Assembly: GCA_947166625.1 (NCBI GenBank) | Contig: CAMVEX010000010.1 | Location: forward strand, 1 to 64,000 | DNA length: 64,000 bases | From: an uncultured Clostridia bacterium | GTDB lineage: Bacteria > Bacillota > Clostridia > Oscillospirales > Acutalibacteraceae | Direction of reading: 5' to 3' | Shown: in pieces, positions 50,344 through 59,821 of the stretch | How positions within the stretch are numbered: the first letter of the stretch is position 1 | Layout: the number at the start of each line of letters is the position of its first letter | Made by a program: the position numbers and the translations under genes | Notes under the pieces: model-generated | Databases searched by the model: none | What the model saw: only the letters and a program-made list of their open reading frames with translations | Told to the model about the DNA's origin: nothing

Positions 50344-51392
50344 TACAATTTTCCTATTTCCTCTATAAGCCGGTCAACGGCCTCATCCTCGCTGACCTTG
50401 CAGATTATTTCACCTTTTTTGAATATAAGAGCGCATCCGTCTCCGCCCGCGATGCCTATATCAGCCTCTCTCGCCTCGCCCGGGCCGTTTACGGCGCACC
50501 CCATAACGGCAACTTTTATCTGCCTGTCACAGGAGCGAAGGCGGGATTCCACCTGATTTGCGAGCGAAATGAGGTCGATTTTAGTCCTGCCGCAGGTGGG
50601 GCAGGAAACGATGTCGGGGCGCGGCTTTCCGAGGCCGAGCGCGTGAAGTATATCCTGCGCAGCCGCAACCTCTTTGACTGGATCGTCGGTGATCGAGACC
50701 CTCACGGTGTCACCGATCCCGTCGGCAAGCAGAGAGCCGATGCCGATGGATGATTTGATAAGCGATGAATTGTAGGTCCCCGCCTCGGTCACTCCGAGGT
50801 GAAGCGGATAGTCGCATTCCTGCGCCGCTATGCGGTAGGCTTCTATCATCACGGGGACATTTGATGATTTGATCGAAATAACTATATTTTCAAAATCGAA
50901 TTTTTCGAGCAGAGAAGCGTGATACATCGCGGATTCAACCAGCGCGCGGGCGCAGGGGGAGCCGTATTTCGCGAGTATTTCCTTCTCCACGGAGCCGGAA
51001 TTCACACCGATCCTGATGGGGATACCGTTTATTTTGCAGGCGTCGGCGACCGCCTTGACCCTGTCCGCAGAGCCGATGTTGCCGGGGTTTATCCTTATTT
51101 TATCCACGCCCTCGGCAATGCTCGCCAAAGCGAGGCGGTAATCAAAATGTATATCCGCCACTATCGGCACGCTCACGCTTTTCTTCAGAGCGGAGATGAG
51201 CTTGACGGATTCCATATCGGGCACCGCGGCTCTGATGATTTCGCACCCCGCCTTTTCGAGAGCGACCGCCTGGGCGACGCTCGCCTGAATATCGCGGGCG
51301 GGTTTATTGAGCATTGATTGCACCGTAACGGGCGCATCACCGCCGATAAAAATATTACCGACGGCGATTTTACGGGATTTTCTGCGTTCCAT
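50343..51392 (-). CDS. ispG: 4-hydroxy-3-methylbut-2-enyl-diphosphate synthase
   Basis: A 349-residue [4Fe-4S] enzyme of the MEP isoprenoid pathway. The barrel domain opens with IAVGNIFIGGDAPVTVQSM; the cluster cysteines are in SCPTCGRTK and VMGCAVNGPGEA near the C-terminus. The GVTEAG block is conserved. It sits between rseP and polC; dxr of the same pathway is two genes upstream. Confidence 0.96.
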   Translation of the reverse strand: MERRKSRKIAVGNIFIGGDAPVTVQSMLNKPARDIQASVAQAVALEKAGCEIIRAAVPDMESVKLISALKKSVSVPIVADIHFDYRLALASIAEGVDKIRINPGNIGSADRVKAVADACKINGIPIRIGVNSGSVEKEILAKYGSPCARALVESAMYHASLLEKFDFENIVISIKSSNVPVMIEAYRIAAQECDYPLHLGVTEAGTYNSSLIKSSIGIGSLLADGIGDTVRVSITDDPVKEVAAAQDILHALGLGKPRPDIVSCPTCGRTKIDLISLANQVESRLRSCDRQIKVAVMGCAVNGPGEAREADIGIAGGDGCALIFKKGEIICKVSEDEAVDRLIEEIGKL

Positions 51393-51393
51393 A

Positions 51394-52500
51394 TTAAAAA
51401 GTTCCTTTTATAAGCTTGAGAATATCGCTGAATGAGATCACTGCCATAAGTATCAGCAGGAGCACCATCCCTATCGCGTGAACAAGCCCTTCAAATTTGC
51501 GCGGTATCGGCTTTCTGAATATCATCTCAACAAGGATGAAGAGCAGATGCCCGCCGTCCAGCGCGGGGAGCGGCAAAAGATTAAACAGACCTATGTTTAT
51601 CGCGATGAGCGCCATTATCATAAGCACATAATCCCAGTTTGCGCTTGCCGTCGCAGTCTGCGCGGCGTCCGCTATGAAGGAAACGGTGCCTATCGGGCCG
51701 GAGAGATCGCTTATCCCGTAGTGACCCGTGATAAGGTCAAAGAGCGAGAGATAGACAAGGCGCGAATATGTGAGCGACTGGGTGAAGGTATTTTTTGCAA
51801 CCGATTTGAATGACGGCTCAACGCCTACTATGACAAAATCATAGATGATCGTAAATATCTTCCTGCCCTTTACCTCGCGGTATTCGGTATCGAATTTGAC
51901 ACCTTTGCATTCCACCTTTTTGCCGTCTCTCAAAACGACGATGTCAAATACTCCGTCGTCATCCCTCTGCATGAGGAATGAAACATCCTCGCCCGTGAAT
52001 ACGCGGTGACCGTTGATCTTATAGAAATGATCGCCCTCTTTGAGGCCATATGAGGGGCTCGCGGCGTCTTTTGAGAATGAATGTATCTCGGTGGTGGAGA
52101 TAAGATTATCGGTCGTGGCGAGCATTATCGCGACTATTATCACACCCATGATGATATTTACGGTGCCGCCCGCGAGGATTACAAGGAATCTCTTCCACGC
52201 TTTTTGATTGCAAAAGGCGCGCTCATCCTCGCTCTCGGTATTCTCGCCCTCCATGGCGACAAAGCCGCCTATCGGGAAAAGCCTCCATGAATACTGCGTT
52301 TCGCCGCGCTTCCTTTTGAGAAGGACGGGCCCCATTCCCATGGAAAACTCATTGATTTTGATCTTGAATATTTTGGCGACGGTAAAATGCCCGAGCTCAT
52401 GAAAGAAAATCAAAAAACCGAAAAAGAGAATGGCTATCAGTATGGGCCAGACCTTGCCCCATATCTCTCCCGCGGTAATGAGAGGAATTATATCGGTCAT
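51394..52500 (-). CDS. rseP: RseP/RasP site-2 protease
   Basis: A 368-residue membrane metalloprotease of the M50 family. Zinc motif FFHELGHFTVAK near 31-42, a PDZ domain (about 130-215), FNLLPLPALDGGH in the third helix as the second metal motif. It cuts membrane-embedded anti-sigma factors and signal-peptide remnants. ATG overlaps the dxr stop by 4 nt (ATGA). Confidence 0.96.
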   Translation of the reverse strand: MTDIIPLITAGEIWGKVWPILIAILFFGFLIFFHELGHFTVAKIFKIKINEFSMGMGPVLLKRKRGETQYSWRLFPIGGFVAMEGENTESEDERAFCNQKAWKRFLVILAGGTVNIIMGVIIVAIMLATTDNLISTTEIHSFSKDAASPSYGLKEGDHFYKINGHRVFTGEDVSFLMQRDDDGVFDIVVLRDGKKVECKGVKFDTEYREVKGRKIFTIIYDFVIVGVEPSFKSVAKNTFTQSLTYSRLVYLSLFDLITGHYGISDLSGPIGTVSFIADAAQTATASANWDYVLMIMALIAINIGLFNLLPLPALDGGHLLFILVEMIFRKPIPRKFEGLVHAIGMVLLLILMAVISFSDILKLIKGTF

Positions 52501-53642
52501 TTAAGCATCGCCTCCGTTTTTTCTCTTATTTCTCTGTCGAGTTCAATTATATCGCCGAGGGTGTAATCATCCGCTCCGGCGGGGTATTCAAGCGAGGCCT
52601 CGACCGCCTGCGCTATCTGTGAAAATCTGATTTTTCCGCTTCTGAAAAGCTCGTTTGCCTTTTCATTCGCCGCGTTGACCGACGCAGTATATAAGCCTCC
52701 GCGCCTGAGCGCCTCGCGGCACAGCTCCATACATCTGAAGGTTTCGCAATCGGGCTTTGAGAATGTGAGAGTCGCCGCCTGAGCGAGATCAAGCTCCTTT
52801 ACGGGGCTCTCGAATCTGTCCGGATAGGTCAGCGCATACTGTATCGGGATCCTCATATCGGGGACTCCGAGCTGCGCTATCACGGAATTGTCATTGTATT
52901 CAACAAGCGAATGAACTATGCTCTGACGGTGGACGAGCACCTCGACCCTGTCCTCCGGGATTCCGAAAAGCCTGACCGCCTCAATTATCTCCAGCCCTTT
53001 ATTCATCATAGTAGCGGAGTCTATGGTGATTTTTGCGCCCATAGACCAGTTCGGATGCTTGAGAGCCTGCTCCGCGGTCACATTTTCGAGCTCCTGCGCC
53101 GTCTTTCCGAAGAAGGGACCGCCCGACGCGGTAAGTATCAGCTTCTTTATCTGCTTTTTATCTCTGCATCCCTGAAGAGATTGAAAAATCGCGGAATGCT
53201 CGCTGTCAACGGGTAGGATGCTCACCGAATTTTCGCGGGCAAGGCGGTTGATGAGATCGCCGCCCGTGACCATAGTCTCTTTATTGGCAAGGGCGATATT
53301 GCTGCCGGCAAGGATCGCCTGCGCAGTGGGCTCAAGGCCCGCGATACCTACAAGCGAATTCAACACGCAATCCGCTTCAAGCCGCGCGCATTCGAGCACT
53401 CCTTCTCTGCCCGGGAGGATCTCGGTATCCGTATCGGCCACCTTGATTTTTAATTCCTCAGCCTTTGCCGGGTCGGCGACAGCCGCGTATGAGGGGCGGA
53501 ATTCTCTTATCTGATTTTCAAGTATATCTATCCTCACATTTGAAGTCAGAGCCTTGATTTCAAAGCCCAAAAGACGGGCTACATCCAGCGCCTGAACGCC
53601 GATGGAGCCTGTCGAGCCGAGAATTGTGAGATTTTTTATCAT
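52497..53642 (-). CDS. dxr: 1-deoxy-D-xylulose-5-phosphate reductoisomerase
   Basis: A 381-residue MEP-pathway enzyme. NADPH loop LGSTGSIG at the N-terminus, ANKETMVTGG, the metal/substrate block DSEHSAIFQSLQG, and TIDSATMMNKGLE. I chose ATG 53642 because GGAGG lies upstream; the open frame extends to 53690 over a stretch unlike the family. Confidence 0.96.
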   Translation of the reverse strand: MIKNLTILGSTGSIGVQALDVARLLGFEIKALTSNVRIDILENQIREFRPSYAAVADPAKAEELKIKVADTDTEILPGREGVLECARLEADCVLNSLVGIAGLEPTAQAILAGSNIALANKETMVTGGDLINRLARENSVSILPVDSEHSAIFQSLQGCRDKKQIKKLILTASGGPFFGKTAQELENVTAEQALKHPNWSMGAKITIDSATMMNKGLEIIEAVRLFGIPEDRVEVLVHRQSIVHSLVEYNDNSVIAQLGVPDMRIPIQYALTYPDRFESPVKELDLAQAATLTFSKPDCETFRCMELCREALRRGGLYTASVNAANEKANELFRSGKIRFSQIAQAVEASLEYPAGADDYTLGDIIELDREIREKTEAMLK

Positions 53643-53703
53643 ACGCTTTGCCTCCGGGGGAAATAACAGGGCCGCTCTGCGAGGAAGCACAGCGACCCGC
53701 CTT

Positions 53704-54573
53704 TTATTTAATTGCGACAGAAAGAATTATTTTGAGCGTGAGATACATCGTGGGCATGGTAAAGAGGAATGAATCCACTCTGTCCATAGCACCGCCGTGC
53801 TCGGGGAAGAGGGTGCCGAAATCCTTGACCGAGTAGTTTCTCTTTATCACGCTCGCCGCGAGATCGCCGCACATTCCCATCACGCAGCATACGGGGATGA
53901 AGGCAAGCACCATCCACCATTTGATAACATCGTTGCCGAAGAAAAATCTGTCAAATATAAAGAATATTATGAGCGCCGTGACGGTGGTACCCACAACGCC
54001 CGCTACAGCCCCTTCAACGGATTTGTTCGGGCTGATATTCGGAGCGAGCTTATGCTTGCCCATAGCCCTTCCGATAAAGAGGGCGAAGGTGTCGCACAGC
54101 CATGCGCAAAGCATCGGCATAAGCAAAAGGAATATGCAGTTTGAGCGGCGGAATATCCCGGGATATTCCTCAAGCAGGTGAAACGTTTTGACAACGCTTG
54201 ACATCGCGAGCGGGACCGCGGTGGAGGCGAAAACGCCGATAGCGACGTGTTCAAATCTCGTCACACTGTACATCTTGAGCATCAGTATCAGGATGAAGAG
54301 AATATAAACCGCGTAGAGCACCGTGCCCGAAACGGGAATATACCGCTTGAGATCAAAGCATTGATAAACTCCGAGCAAGACGGAAAACACCATCATCACA
54401 CCGGTGAGTATTTTGTTTTTACAGCCCGATACTCCCATCACCTCATGGACGCAGAGCGCCGAGAGCAATACTACGGGTATCGCCATCACTTCTTCGTAGC
54501 CGTAGCCCGCGCAAACGAGCATTCCTATGGCAAAGAGGGCAAGAATAATGCCCACTGTTATTCTGACTTTCAT
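53704..54573 (-). CDS. cdsA: Phosphatidate cytidylyltransferase
   Basis: A 289-residue, about eight-helix enzyme making CDP-diacylglycerol. The CDS signature is visible near the C-terminus: KRNYSVKDFGTLFPEHGGAMDRVDS. The 61-nt gap to dxr includes an imperfect hairpin with weak T-content that could modulate read-through. ATG follows AGGGAG. Confidence 0.94.
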   Translation of the reverse strand: MKVRITVGIILALFAIGMLVCAGYGYEEVMAIPVVLLSALCVHEVMGVSGCKNKILTGVMMVFSVLLGVYQCFDLKRYIPVSGTVLYAVYILFILILMLKMYSVTRFEHVAIGVFASTAVPLAMSSVVKTFHLLEEYPGIFRRSNCIFLLLMPMLCAWLCDTFALFIGRAMGKHKLAPNISPNKSVEGAVAGVVGTTVTALIIFFIFDRFFFGNDVIKWWMVLAFIPVCCVMGMCGDLAASVIKRNYSVKDFGTLFPEHGGAMDRVDSFLFTMPTMYLTLKIILSVAIK

Positions 54574-54624
54574 TGAAACTCCCTATGCGGCACAGCCGCA
54601 GTATAAACGCAATAATGAATCATA

Positions 54625-55356
54625 TCAGACCGCGCCGAATCTTCTGTTTCGGGCGGCATAATCCAGGATCGCCCTGTCGAGATCATCCGTGGTGAAATCG
54701 GGCCAGAGGATATCGGAAAACCAAAATTCCGAATAAGCCGCCTGCCAGATCATAAAATTGGATAATCTGTATTCTCCGCTCGGTCTGATTATCAGATCGG
54801 GGTCGGGCTGACCTGCCGTAAAGAGATTGGCGGAAATATCGTCTTCGGTTATATCTCCGGGGCTCAGCTCTCCGCGCTTTACCCTTGCGGCAAGCTCTTT
54901 GACGCTGTGAAGTATCTCATCCCTGCCGCCGTAATTTATCGCAAGATTTACCCGCATGATCTTTTTATCGGCGGATTCCTCTTCGAGCGTTTCTATGCTC
55001 TTTACGATATCGGCGGGCAAGCCGCGTTTTTCGCCGATGAGATGAAAGCGAAGGCCTTTGCGCTCATTCTCTTTTTCTCTCTCCTCAGCCTCTTTGAGAA
55101 AGCTGCGAAAGAGCTTCATAATGGCGGCTACCTCTTTGGGAGGCCTGCGCCAGTTTTCGGTGGAAAAAGCATAAAAGGTCATACATTCTATGCCGATTTC
55201 CGCTCCGTAATCGCAGATCCTGCGAAATACCTCGGCTCCGGCCTTATGCCCCTCGCTGCGCTCGAGACCGCGCTTTGAAGCCCATCTGCCGTTACCGTCC
55301 ATTATTATGCCGATATGCCTCGGCATATTTATTCCTTCAAATTTTTCGGGAACCAT
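54625..55356 (-). CDS. uppS: Undecaprenyl diphosphate synthase
   Basis: A 243-residue cis-prenyltransferase making the C55 carrier for wall synthesis. Signature IGIIMDGNGRWASKRG near 15-30, YAFSTENWRRP, and the final RPSGEYRLSNFMIWQ. ATG 55356 overlaps the frr stop (TAATG), but an internal ATG at 55326 has AAGGA 6 nt upstream and gives a product starting MPRHIGII, so the true start may be there. Confidence 0.95.
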   Translation of the reverse strand: MVPEKFEGINMPRHIGIIMDGNGRWASKRGLERSEGHKAGAEVFRRICDYGAEIGIECMTFYAFSTENWRRPPKEVAAIMKLFRSFLKEAEEREKENERKGLRFHLIGEKRGLPADIVKSIETLEEESADKKIMRVNLAINYGGRDEILHSVKELAARVKRGELSPGDITEDDISANLFTAGQPDPDLIIRPSGEYRLSNFMIWQAAYSEFWFSDILWPDFTTDDLDRAILDYAARNRRFGAV

Positions 55357-55910
55357 TATACAGTCATTATTTCCTGTTCTTTTGCTTTTGAGGATTCGTC
55401 GATCTCTTTGATATATTTATCGGTGAGTTTCTGGATCTCTTCCTGCAGATCGTCAAGATCATCCTCTGTGATCTCGGACGCCTTCTCCATCTTCTTTGCC
55501 TTCTCTATGGCGTCTCTTCTGATGGAGCGGACTGCAACTCTCGAATCCTCCGCCATTTTGCGGACATCCTTGCTGAGGTCCTTGCGGCGCTCCTCCGTAA
55601 GCTGGGGGAATATGAGGCGGATCACTACGCCGTCATTCTGAGGATTGATACCGATATCGCTCGCCTGGATAGCCTTCTCGATGGCGTGGATGGTGGATTT
55701 ATCCCAGGGCTGGATCGTGAGGATCCTCGCCTCGGAAACGGAAACAGCCGCCATCTGATTGATAGGGGTCGGGGTGCCGTAATAATCCACTCTGATTTTA
55801 TCGAGCACATTGGCGTTTGCCCTGCCTGCTCTGAGCTCCGAATATTCGGTATTTAAGAGCTTGACCGTCTTTTGCATTTTTTCTTCTGTGGTGGCAATTA
55901 AAGTATCCAT
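55356..55910 (-). CDS. frr: Ribosome recycling factor
   Basis: A 184-residue full-length RRF, which splits post-termination ribosomes with EF-G. The family pattern is present throughout (ELRAGRANANVLDKIRVDYYG, ISEARILTIQPWDKS-like region, KMAEDSRVAVRSIRRD). AGGAGG upstream of the ATG. pyrH-frr order is conserved in bacteria. Confidence 0.97.
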   Translation of the reverse strand: MDTLIATTEEKMQKTVKLLNTEYSELRAGRANANVLDKIRVDYYGTPTPINQMAAVSVSEARILTIQPWDKSTIHAIEKAIQASDIGINPQNDGVVIRLIFPQLTEERRKDLSKDVRKMAEDSRVAVRSIRRDAIEKAKKMEKASEITEDDLDDLQEEIQKLTDKYIKEIDESSKAKEQEIMTV

Positions 55911-55948
55911 AGTTTCCTCCTGTTATGTAAAATATAATCTTTTCCGGA

Positions 55949-56653
55949 TCAATAAACGAGTGTTCCTATATTTTCGCCGCATACCGCGCGCACGATATTC
56001 TGCGGATCGCTGAGATTGAATACGAGTATTTTGATATTGTTGTCTCTGCAAAGCGATGCCGCCGTGGAATCCATTACCTTGAGATCTTTTTCGAGCACTT
56101 CGGAATGGCTCACTCTGTCATATTTGACGGCGTCCGCGAATTTATTGGGGTCTTTATCATAAACTCCGTCCACATTGGTCGCCTTGAGGATCACTTCCGC
56201 GTTTATCTCGGCAGCTCTGAGCGCCGCGCAGGTGTCGGTCGAAAAGAAGGGGTTGCCCGTACCCGCTCCGAAGATGCAGACCCTGCCCTTTTCGAGATGC
56301 CTTACCGCCTTGTTGCGTATATAAGGCTCCGCAAACTGCTTCATCTCTATCGCCGTCTGAACTCTTACATCGACTCCGAGATGCTCGAGGGTATCCGCGA
56401 GGGCAAGAGAATTCATGACCGTCGCGAGCATTCCTATATGGTCGGCTCTCGTGCGGTCCATCGAGCCGCCGCTGCGCCCTCTCCAGAAGTTGCCGCCGCC
56501 GACCACAAGCCCGACCTCAACGCCGAGGTCGCTGACCTGCTTTACACACTCGCAGATCGAATTCATAATGTCAAAATCAAAGCCGTGACCCTTATCGCCG
56601 GCAAGCACTTCGCCGCTGATTTTAAGCAGGATCCTCTTATATACGGGCTGCAT
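55949..56653 (-). CDS. pyrH: UMP kinase
   Basis: A 234-residue hexameric UMP kinase of the amino-acid-kinase fold. [41 protein letters not shown] and [12 protein letters not shown] are the family blocks. First gene of the operon; the usual upstream rpsB-tsf pair is absent here and a divergent GH89 gene stands in its place. Confidence 0.97.
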   Translation of the reverse strand: MQPVYKRILLKISGEVLAGDKGHGFDFDIMNSICECVKQVSDLGVEVGLVVGGGNFWRGRSGGSMDRTRADHIGMLATVMNSLALADTLEHLGVDVRVQTAIEMKQFAEPYIRNKAVRHLEKGRVCIFGAGTGNPFFSTDTCAALRAAEINAEVILKATNVDGVYDKDPNKFADAVKYDRVSHSEVLEKDLKVMDSTAASLCRDNNIKILVFNLSDPQNIVRAVCGENIGTLVY

Positions 56654-56685
56654 AGCGCATACCTCCTCATATTACAGTTGAATAC

Positions 56686-56714
56686 ATTTTATAATATTTT
56701 GCGCTTAGTGTAAA
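56686..56714 (-). promoter_or_regulatory. Promoter of the pyrH-to-polC operon
   Basis: Minus strand TTTACA (56709-56714), 17 bp, TAAAAT (56686-56691). Confidence 0.7.
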
Positions 56715-56789
56715 GATAATTTTTGAATTTTGCAAAAAAGTTTACATTACGGGAAACTCCGCGAATCGTTACTCACATCACAAAAACAG

Positions 56790-56818
56790 TTGTATGTTTT
56801 ATAAATATGTAGTATAAT
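56790..56818 (+). promoter_or_regulatory. Promoter of the GH89 gene
   Basis: TTGTAT (56790-56795), 17 bp, perfect TATAAT (56813-56818). The two divergent promoters are about 75 bp apart. Confidence 0.7.
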
Positions 56819-56882
56819 TCAAGGGTAACGAAACCGAGGGGCGCGGTTTTAACGGCGCTTCCTCAATTAAGGAGCAAGTCGA

Positions 56883-58991
56883 TTGAAAAACCTGATTTTA
56901 AGGAATACGCCCGATATTGCGGATCGCTTTGAGCTTCGCGAGATACCCTCCGCCGACGGACTGAACACCTACGAAGTCTTTTGTGAAGACGGTAAAATAA
57001 TCATCTGCGGCGATTGCAAGATCAGCATGGCGATGGGCTATTATGACTATCTCAAAAAATACTGCGGCGTCAATTATTCTCATTGCGGCAACACATCTCT
57101 CAATGTGACCGACGCTCCCCTTTTTGAAGGCAGGCTCTCCAAGATCATCCCCCAAAAAAGAAGGGCTTATCTGAACTACTGCACCTACGGATATTCAACC
57201 GCATTCTGGAAATGGGAGCAGTGGGAAAAAGAGATAGATTTCATGGCGATGAACGGTATAAATATGCCGCTCGCCGTGGTCGGCTCCGAGGCGGTCTGGT
57301 ATTACACCATGCGCGAATTCAAATACAGCGAAAACGGCGCTCTGCGCTATCTGAGCGGCCCCGCATTCTGGCCCTGGCAGATGATGAATAATCTCGAAAG
57401 CTATTTCAGCCTGACCGACGCCGCCTATATAGAGAGCAGAGTAGAGCTCGGCAAAAAGATAATAAACAGAGAAGTTGAGCTCGGTATGACCCCCATTCAG
57501 CAGGGCTTCGCCGGTATGGTGCCGCGCTCATTCAAAAAGCTGTATTCAAAAATACGAATGAGTATGGTGCCCTCCTGGTGCAATTTCCCGATAACCTTCC
57601 AGCTCGACCCCATGGATCCCGTATTCAAAAAATTCGGCACCGCTCTGCTCGCGAAGCAGAGGGAGCTTTTCGGGATCTATCACTACTACGCCTGCGATCC
57701 TTTTCACGAAAACGACCCGGCAGTAAAGGCAAAGGATTATCTCTACAAGGTCGGCGCGGCGATAGACGGTATGTATAAGGATTTCGACCCCGAGTCGGTG
57801 TGGGTAATGCAGAGCTGGTCGCTTCGCGAGCAGATAGTCAAGGCAGTGCCCAAGGGCAGGCTGCTGATCCTCGATATAGACGGCTCGAAGCATTCTGCTA
57901 CCGAAGAATTCTGGGGTCACGATTTCATCCTCGGAAACATTCACTCTTTCGGTGACAGAAACACGCTTCACGGCTCCGTAAAGGCGCTTGCGGATAATCC
58001 CTATTCAAAGCTCGGCGCCCCGAACTGCGTCGGAACGGGTCTTTTCCCCGAGGGAATATATCAAAATCCGCTCTATTACGATTTACAGTATCAGATGCTC
58101 ACCGAGGCTGAAGAAATAAATCTCGACGAATGGCTCGCCGACTATGCCCGCAGACGATATAAGAGCGATGAGAGCGCGGCGGTCACGGCGGTCAAAAAAC
58201 TGCGTGAATCCTGCTATTCGGATAAATGCACGGGCAGAGAAACGGGCTCCCCGATCGCCCTCAGACCGACCACCTCATTCACCCACACCGCCCCCAACGA
58301 TCACCCCGAGCTTCGCTATGACAATAAAACCCTGCTTGAAGCGGCTCAGGCGCTTATCGGGGCTGAAAACGCTTCGGGAGACGGCTATCTCTTTGATGTA
58401 TGCGATATAACGAGGCAGGTGCTCAGCAACTACGCAGGCGCTCTCTATTCAAAGGCCATGCAGGGCTTCAACGAGCGCGATCTCAGCCTGTTTGAACGCA
58501 GCGCAAACGGCTTCCTCAAGATTTGCGACGAGCTTGACGAGCTGCTTCAGACCCGCCCCGAGCTTTCGCTTTATACCCATTTGAAGCAGGCGGGCGAGCT
58601 TGCGCTGAATGAAAAAGAAAAAGAGAATTTTGAGCTCAATCTGCTCACGCAGGTCACCCTCTGGGGTCCGATACAAAACCCCTCACTCTATGATTACGCG
58701 TGGAAGGAATGGGGCGGGCTCATCAAGACCTATTACGCAAAGCGCTGGCAGAGCTTCTTTGAATATCTCGCGATTGAATTCCCTCATAAGCGCAAAAAGA
58801 TCTCCACCGTCACAAAGAAGCAGAGAGACGGCAGAAACACCTATCTCGGCGATCCGTTTTATAAGAGCTTCGCCGAATTTGAAAAGAACTGGCTTCGCAC
58901 CTGCGACCCGGAGCCGCCTTCGGGCGGAGATACCCTTGCCGTTGCAAAGAGGCTGATAGCAAAATATTCCGATAAAATTTTGAAGGGCTGA
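56883..58991 (+). CDS. GH89 alpha-N-acetylglucosaminidase
   Basis: A 702-residue NAGLU-family hydrolase of alpha-linked GlcNAc, as found in mucin and heparan chains. Family blocks: YLNYCTYGYSTAFWKWEQW, the MNGINMPLA turn, YYACDPFHEND with probable acid/base Glu 276, GNIHSFGDRNTLHG and GTGLFPEGIYQNP with probable nucleophile Glu 390. No signal peptide or surface domain, so it is a cytoplasmic form and needs imported oligosaccharide; no transporter gene is nearby. The start is TTG 56883 with AAGGAG upstream. Confidence 0.92.
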   Translation: MKNLILRNTPDIADRFELREIPSADGLNTYEVFCEDGKIIICGDCKISMAMGYYDYLKKYCGVNYSHCGNTSLNVTDAPLFEGRLSKIIPQKRRAYLNYCTYGYSTAFWKWEQWEKEIDFMAMNGINMPLAVVGSEAVWYYTMREFKYSENGALRYLSGPAFWPWQMMNNLESYFSLTDAAYIESRVELGKKIINREVELGMTPIQQGFAGMVPRSFKKLYSKIRMSMVPSWCNFPITFQLDPMDPVFKKFGTALLAKQRELFGIYHYYACDPFHENDPAVKAKDYLYKVGAAIDGMYKDFDPESVWVMQSWSLREQIVKAVPKGRLLILDIDGSKHSATEEFWGHDFILGNIHSFGDRNTLHGSVKALADNPYSKLGAPNCVGTGLFPEGIYQNPLYYDLQYQMLTEAEEINLDEWLADYARRRYKSDESAAVTAVKKLRESCYSDKCTGRETGSPIALRPTTSFTHTAPNDHPELRYDNKTLLEAAQALIGAENASGDGYLFDVCDITRQVLSNYAGALYSKAMQGFNERDLSLFERSANGFLKICDELDELLQTRPELSLYTHLKQAGELALNEKEKENFELNLLTQVTLWGPIQNPSLYDYAWKEWGGLIKTYYAKRWQSFFEYLAIEFPHKRKKISTVTKKQRDGRNTYLGDPFYKSFAEFEKNWLRTCDPEPPSGGDTLAVAKRLIAKYSDKILKG

Positions 58992-59021
58992 TTCCCCGCT
59001 TAACTTCGCATTTGATCTCCG

Positions 59022-59052
59022 CCGCGCGGATCCTCGGTCTGCGCGGTTTTTT
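59022..59052 (+). terminator. Terminator of the GH89 gene
   Basis: CCGCGC and GCGCGG arms (59022-59027 with 59041-59046) followed by TTTTTT. Confidence 0.75.
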
Positions 59053-59078
59053 ATGATTTTATTTCAGACGATAAATCA

Positions 59079-59111
59079 ATTAAGGTTATTTTAAGGTATT
59101 ATATCTATAAT
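59079..59111 (+). promoter_or_regulatory. Two-component operon promoter with CiaR-type direct repeat
   Basis: ATTAAG-GTTAT-TTTAAG (59079-59095) is two TTAAG half-sites 11 bp apart in direct orientation, the NTTAAG-N5-WTTAAG form of CiaR boxes in streptococci. TATAAT follows at 59106-59111 without a normal -35 hexamer, so activation by a bound response regulator is likely. Probably autoregulation by the adjacent regulator. Confidence 0.75.
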
Positions 59112-59140
59112 GGGAAAAACGATGAAAACGAGGTATCAAA

Positions 59141-59821
59141 ATGAAACTTCTGCTTGCCGAGGATGAAGCCGCTCTCAACGAGGCGGTCACCGATATACTC
59201 ACCTATCATAAATATCTTGTTGATTCCGTCTATGACGGAGCCGACGCTCTCGATTACGCCCGCCTCGGCGATTATGACGGGATAATTCTCGATATAATGA
59301 TGCCCAAAAAAAGCGGGATCGAGGTGCTTGAAACTCTGCGCAGAGAGGGAATAAAAACTCCCGTGCTTCTGCTGACGGCAAAAGCCGAGGTGGAAGACAG
59401 GATCGCAGGGCTTGACGCAGGCGCGGATGATTATCTTCCAAAGCCCTTTGCCATGGGCGAGCTTCTCGCGAGGATAAGGGCGATGCTCAGGCGGCGGGAG
59501 GATTTCACCCCCGATATTCTCTCATTCGGCGATCTGACCCTCAACCGCGGCACCTATGAGCTCGGCTCAAACGGTCAGGCTCAGGTGCTACCCAAGATAG
59601 AATTCCGCATGATGGAAATTTTTATGCTCAATAAGGGGATATATATTTCCGGCGACGATTTGCTTGCGAAGGTCTGGGGCTTTGATTCGGACGCCGAAAT
59701 CGGCACCGTCTGGGTCTATATTTCTTATCTGAGAAAGCGCCTTGCCGCTCTCGGCTCAAAGGTCGAGATAACCGCAAAGCGAAATGTGGGCTACACTCTT
59801 ACGGAGGCAGACAATGGTTAA
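59141..59821 (+). CDS. OmpR/PhoB-family response regulator
   Basis: A 226-residue regulator: receiver domain with acidic pocket LLAEDEAAL, phosphoacceptor Asp in ILDIMMPKKSG, LLTAKAEVEDRIAGLDAGADDYLPKPF (Thr and Lys switch residues); winged-helix C-terminal domain with TVWVYISYLRKRLAA. It overlaps the sensor kinase gene by 8 nt. The repeat at its promoter suggests it activates its own operon. Confidence 0.96.
   Translation: MKLLLAEDEAALNEAVTDILTYHKYLVDSVYDGADALDYARLGDYDGIILDIMMPKKSGIEVLETLRREGIKTPVLLLTAKAEVEDRIAGLDAGADDYLPKPFAMGELLARIRAMLRRREDFTPDILSFGDLTLNRGTYELGSNGQAQVLPKIEFRMMEIFMLNKGIYISGDDLLAKVWGFDSDAEIGTVWVYISYLRKRLAALGSKVEITAKRNVGYTLTEADNG

Noticed and set aside
53643-53703. Terminator between cdsA and dxr
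   Set aside because: The hairpin is imperfect and followed by TGTTATTTCC rather than a T-run; synteny argues for read-through.
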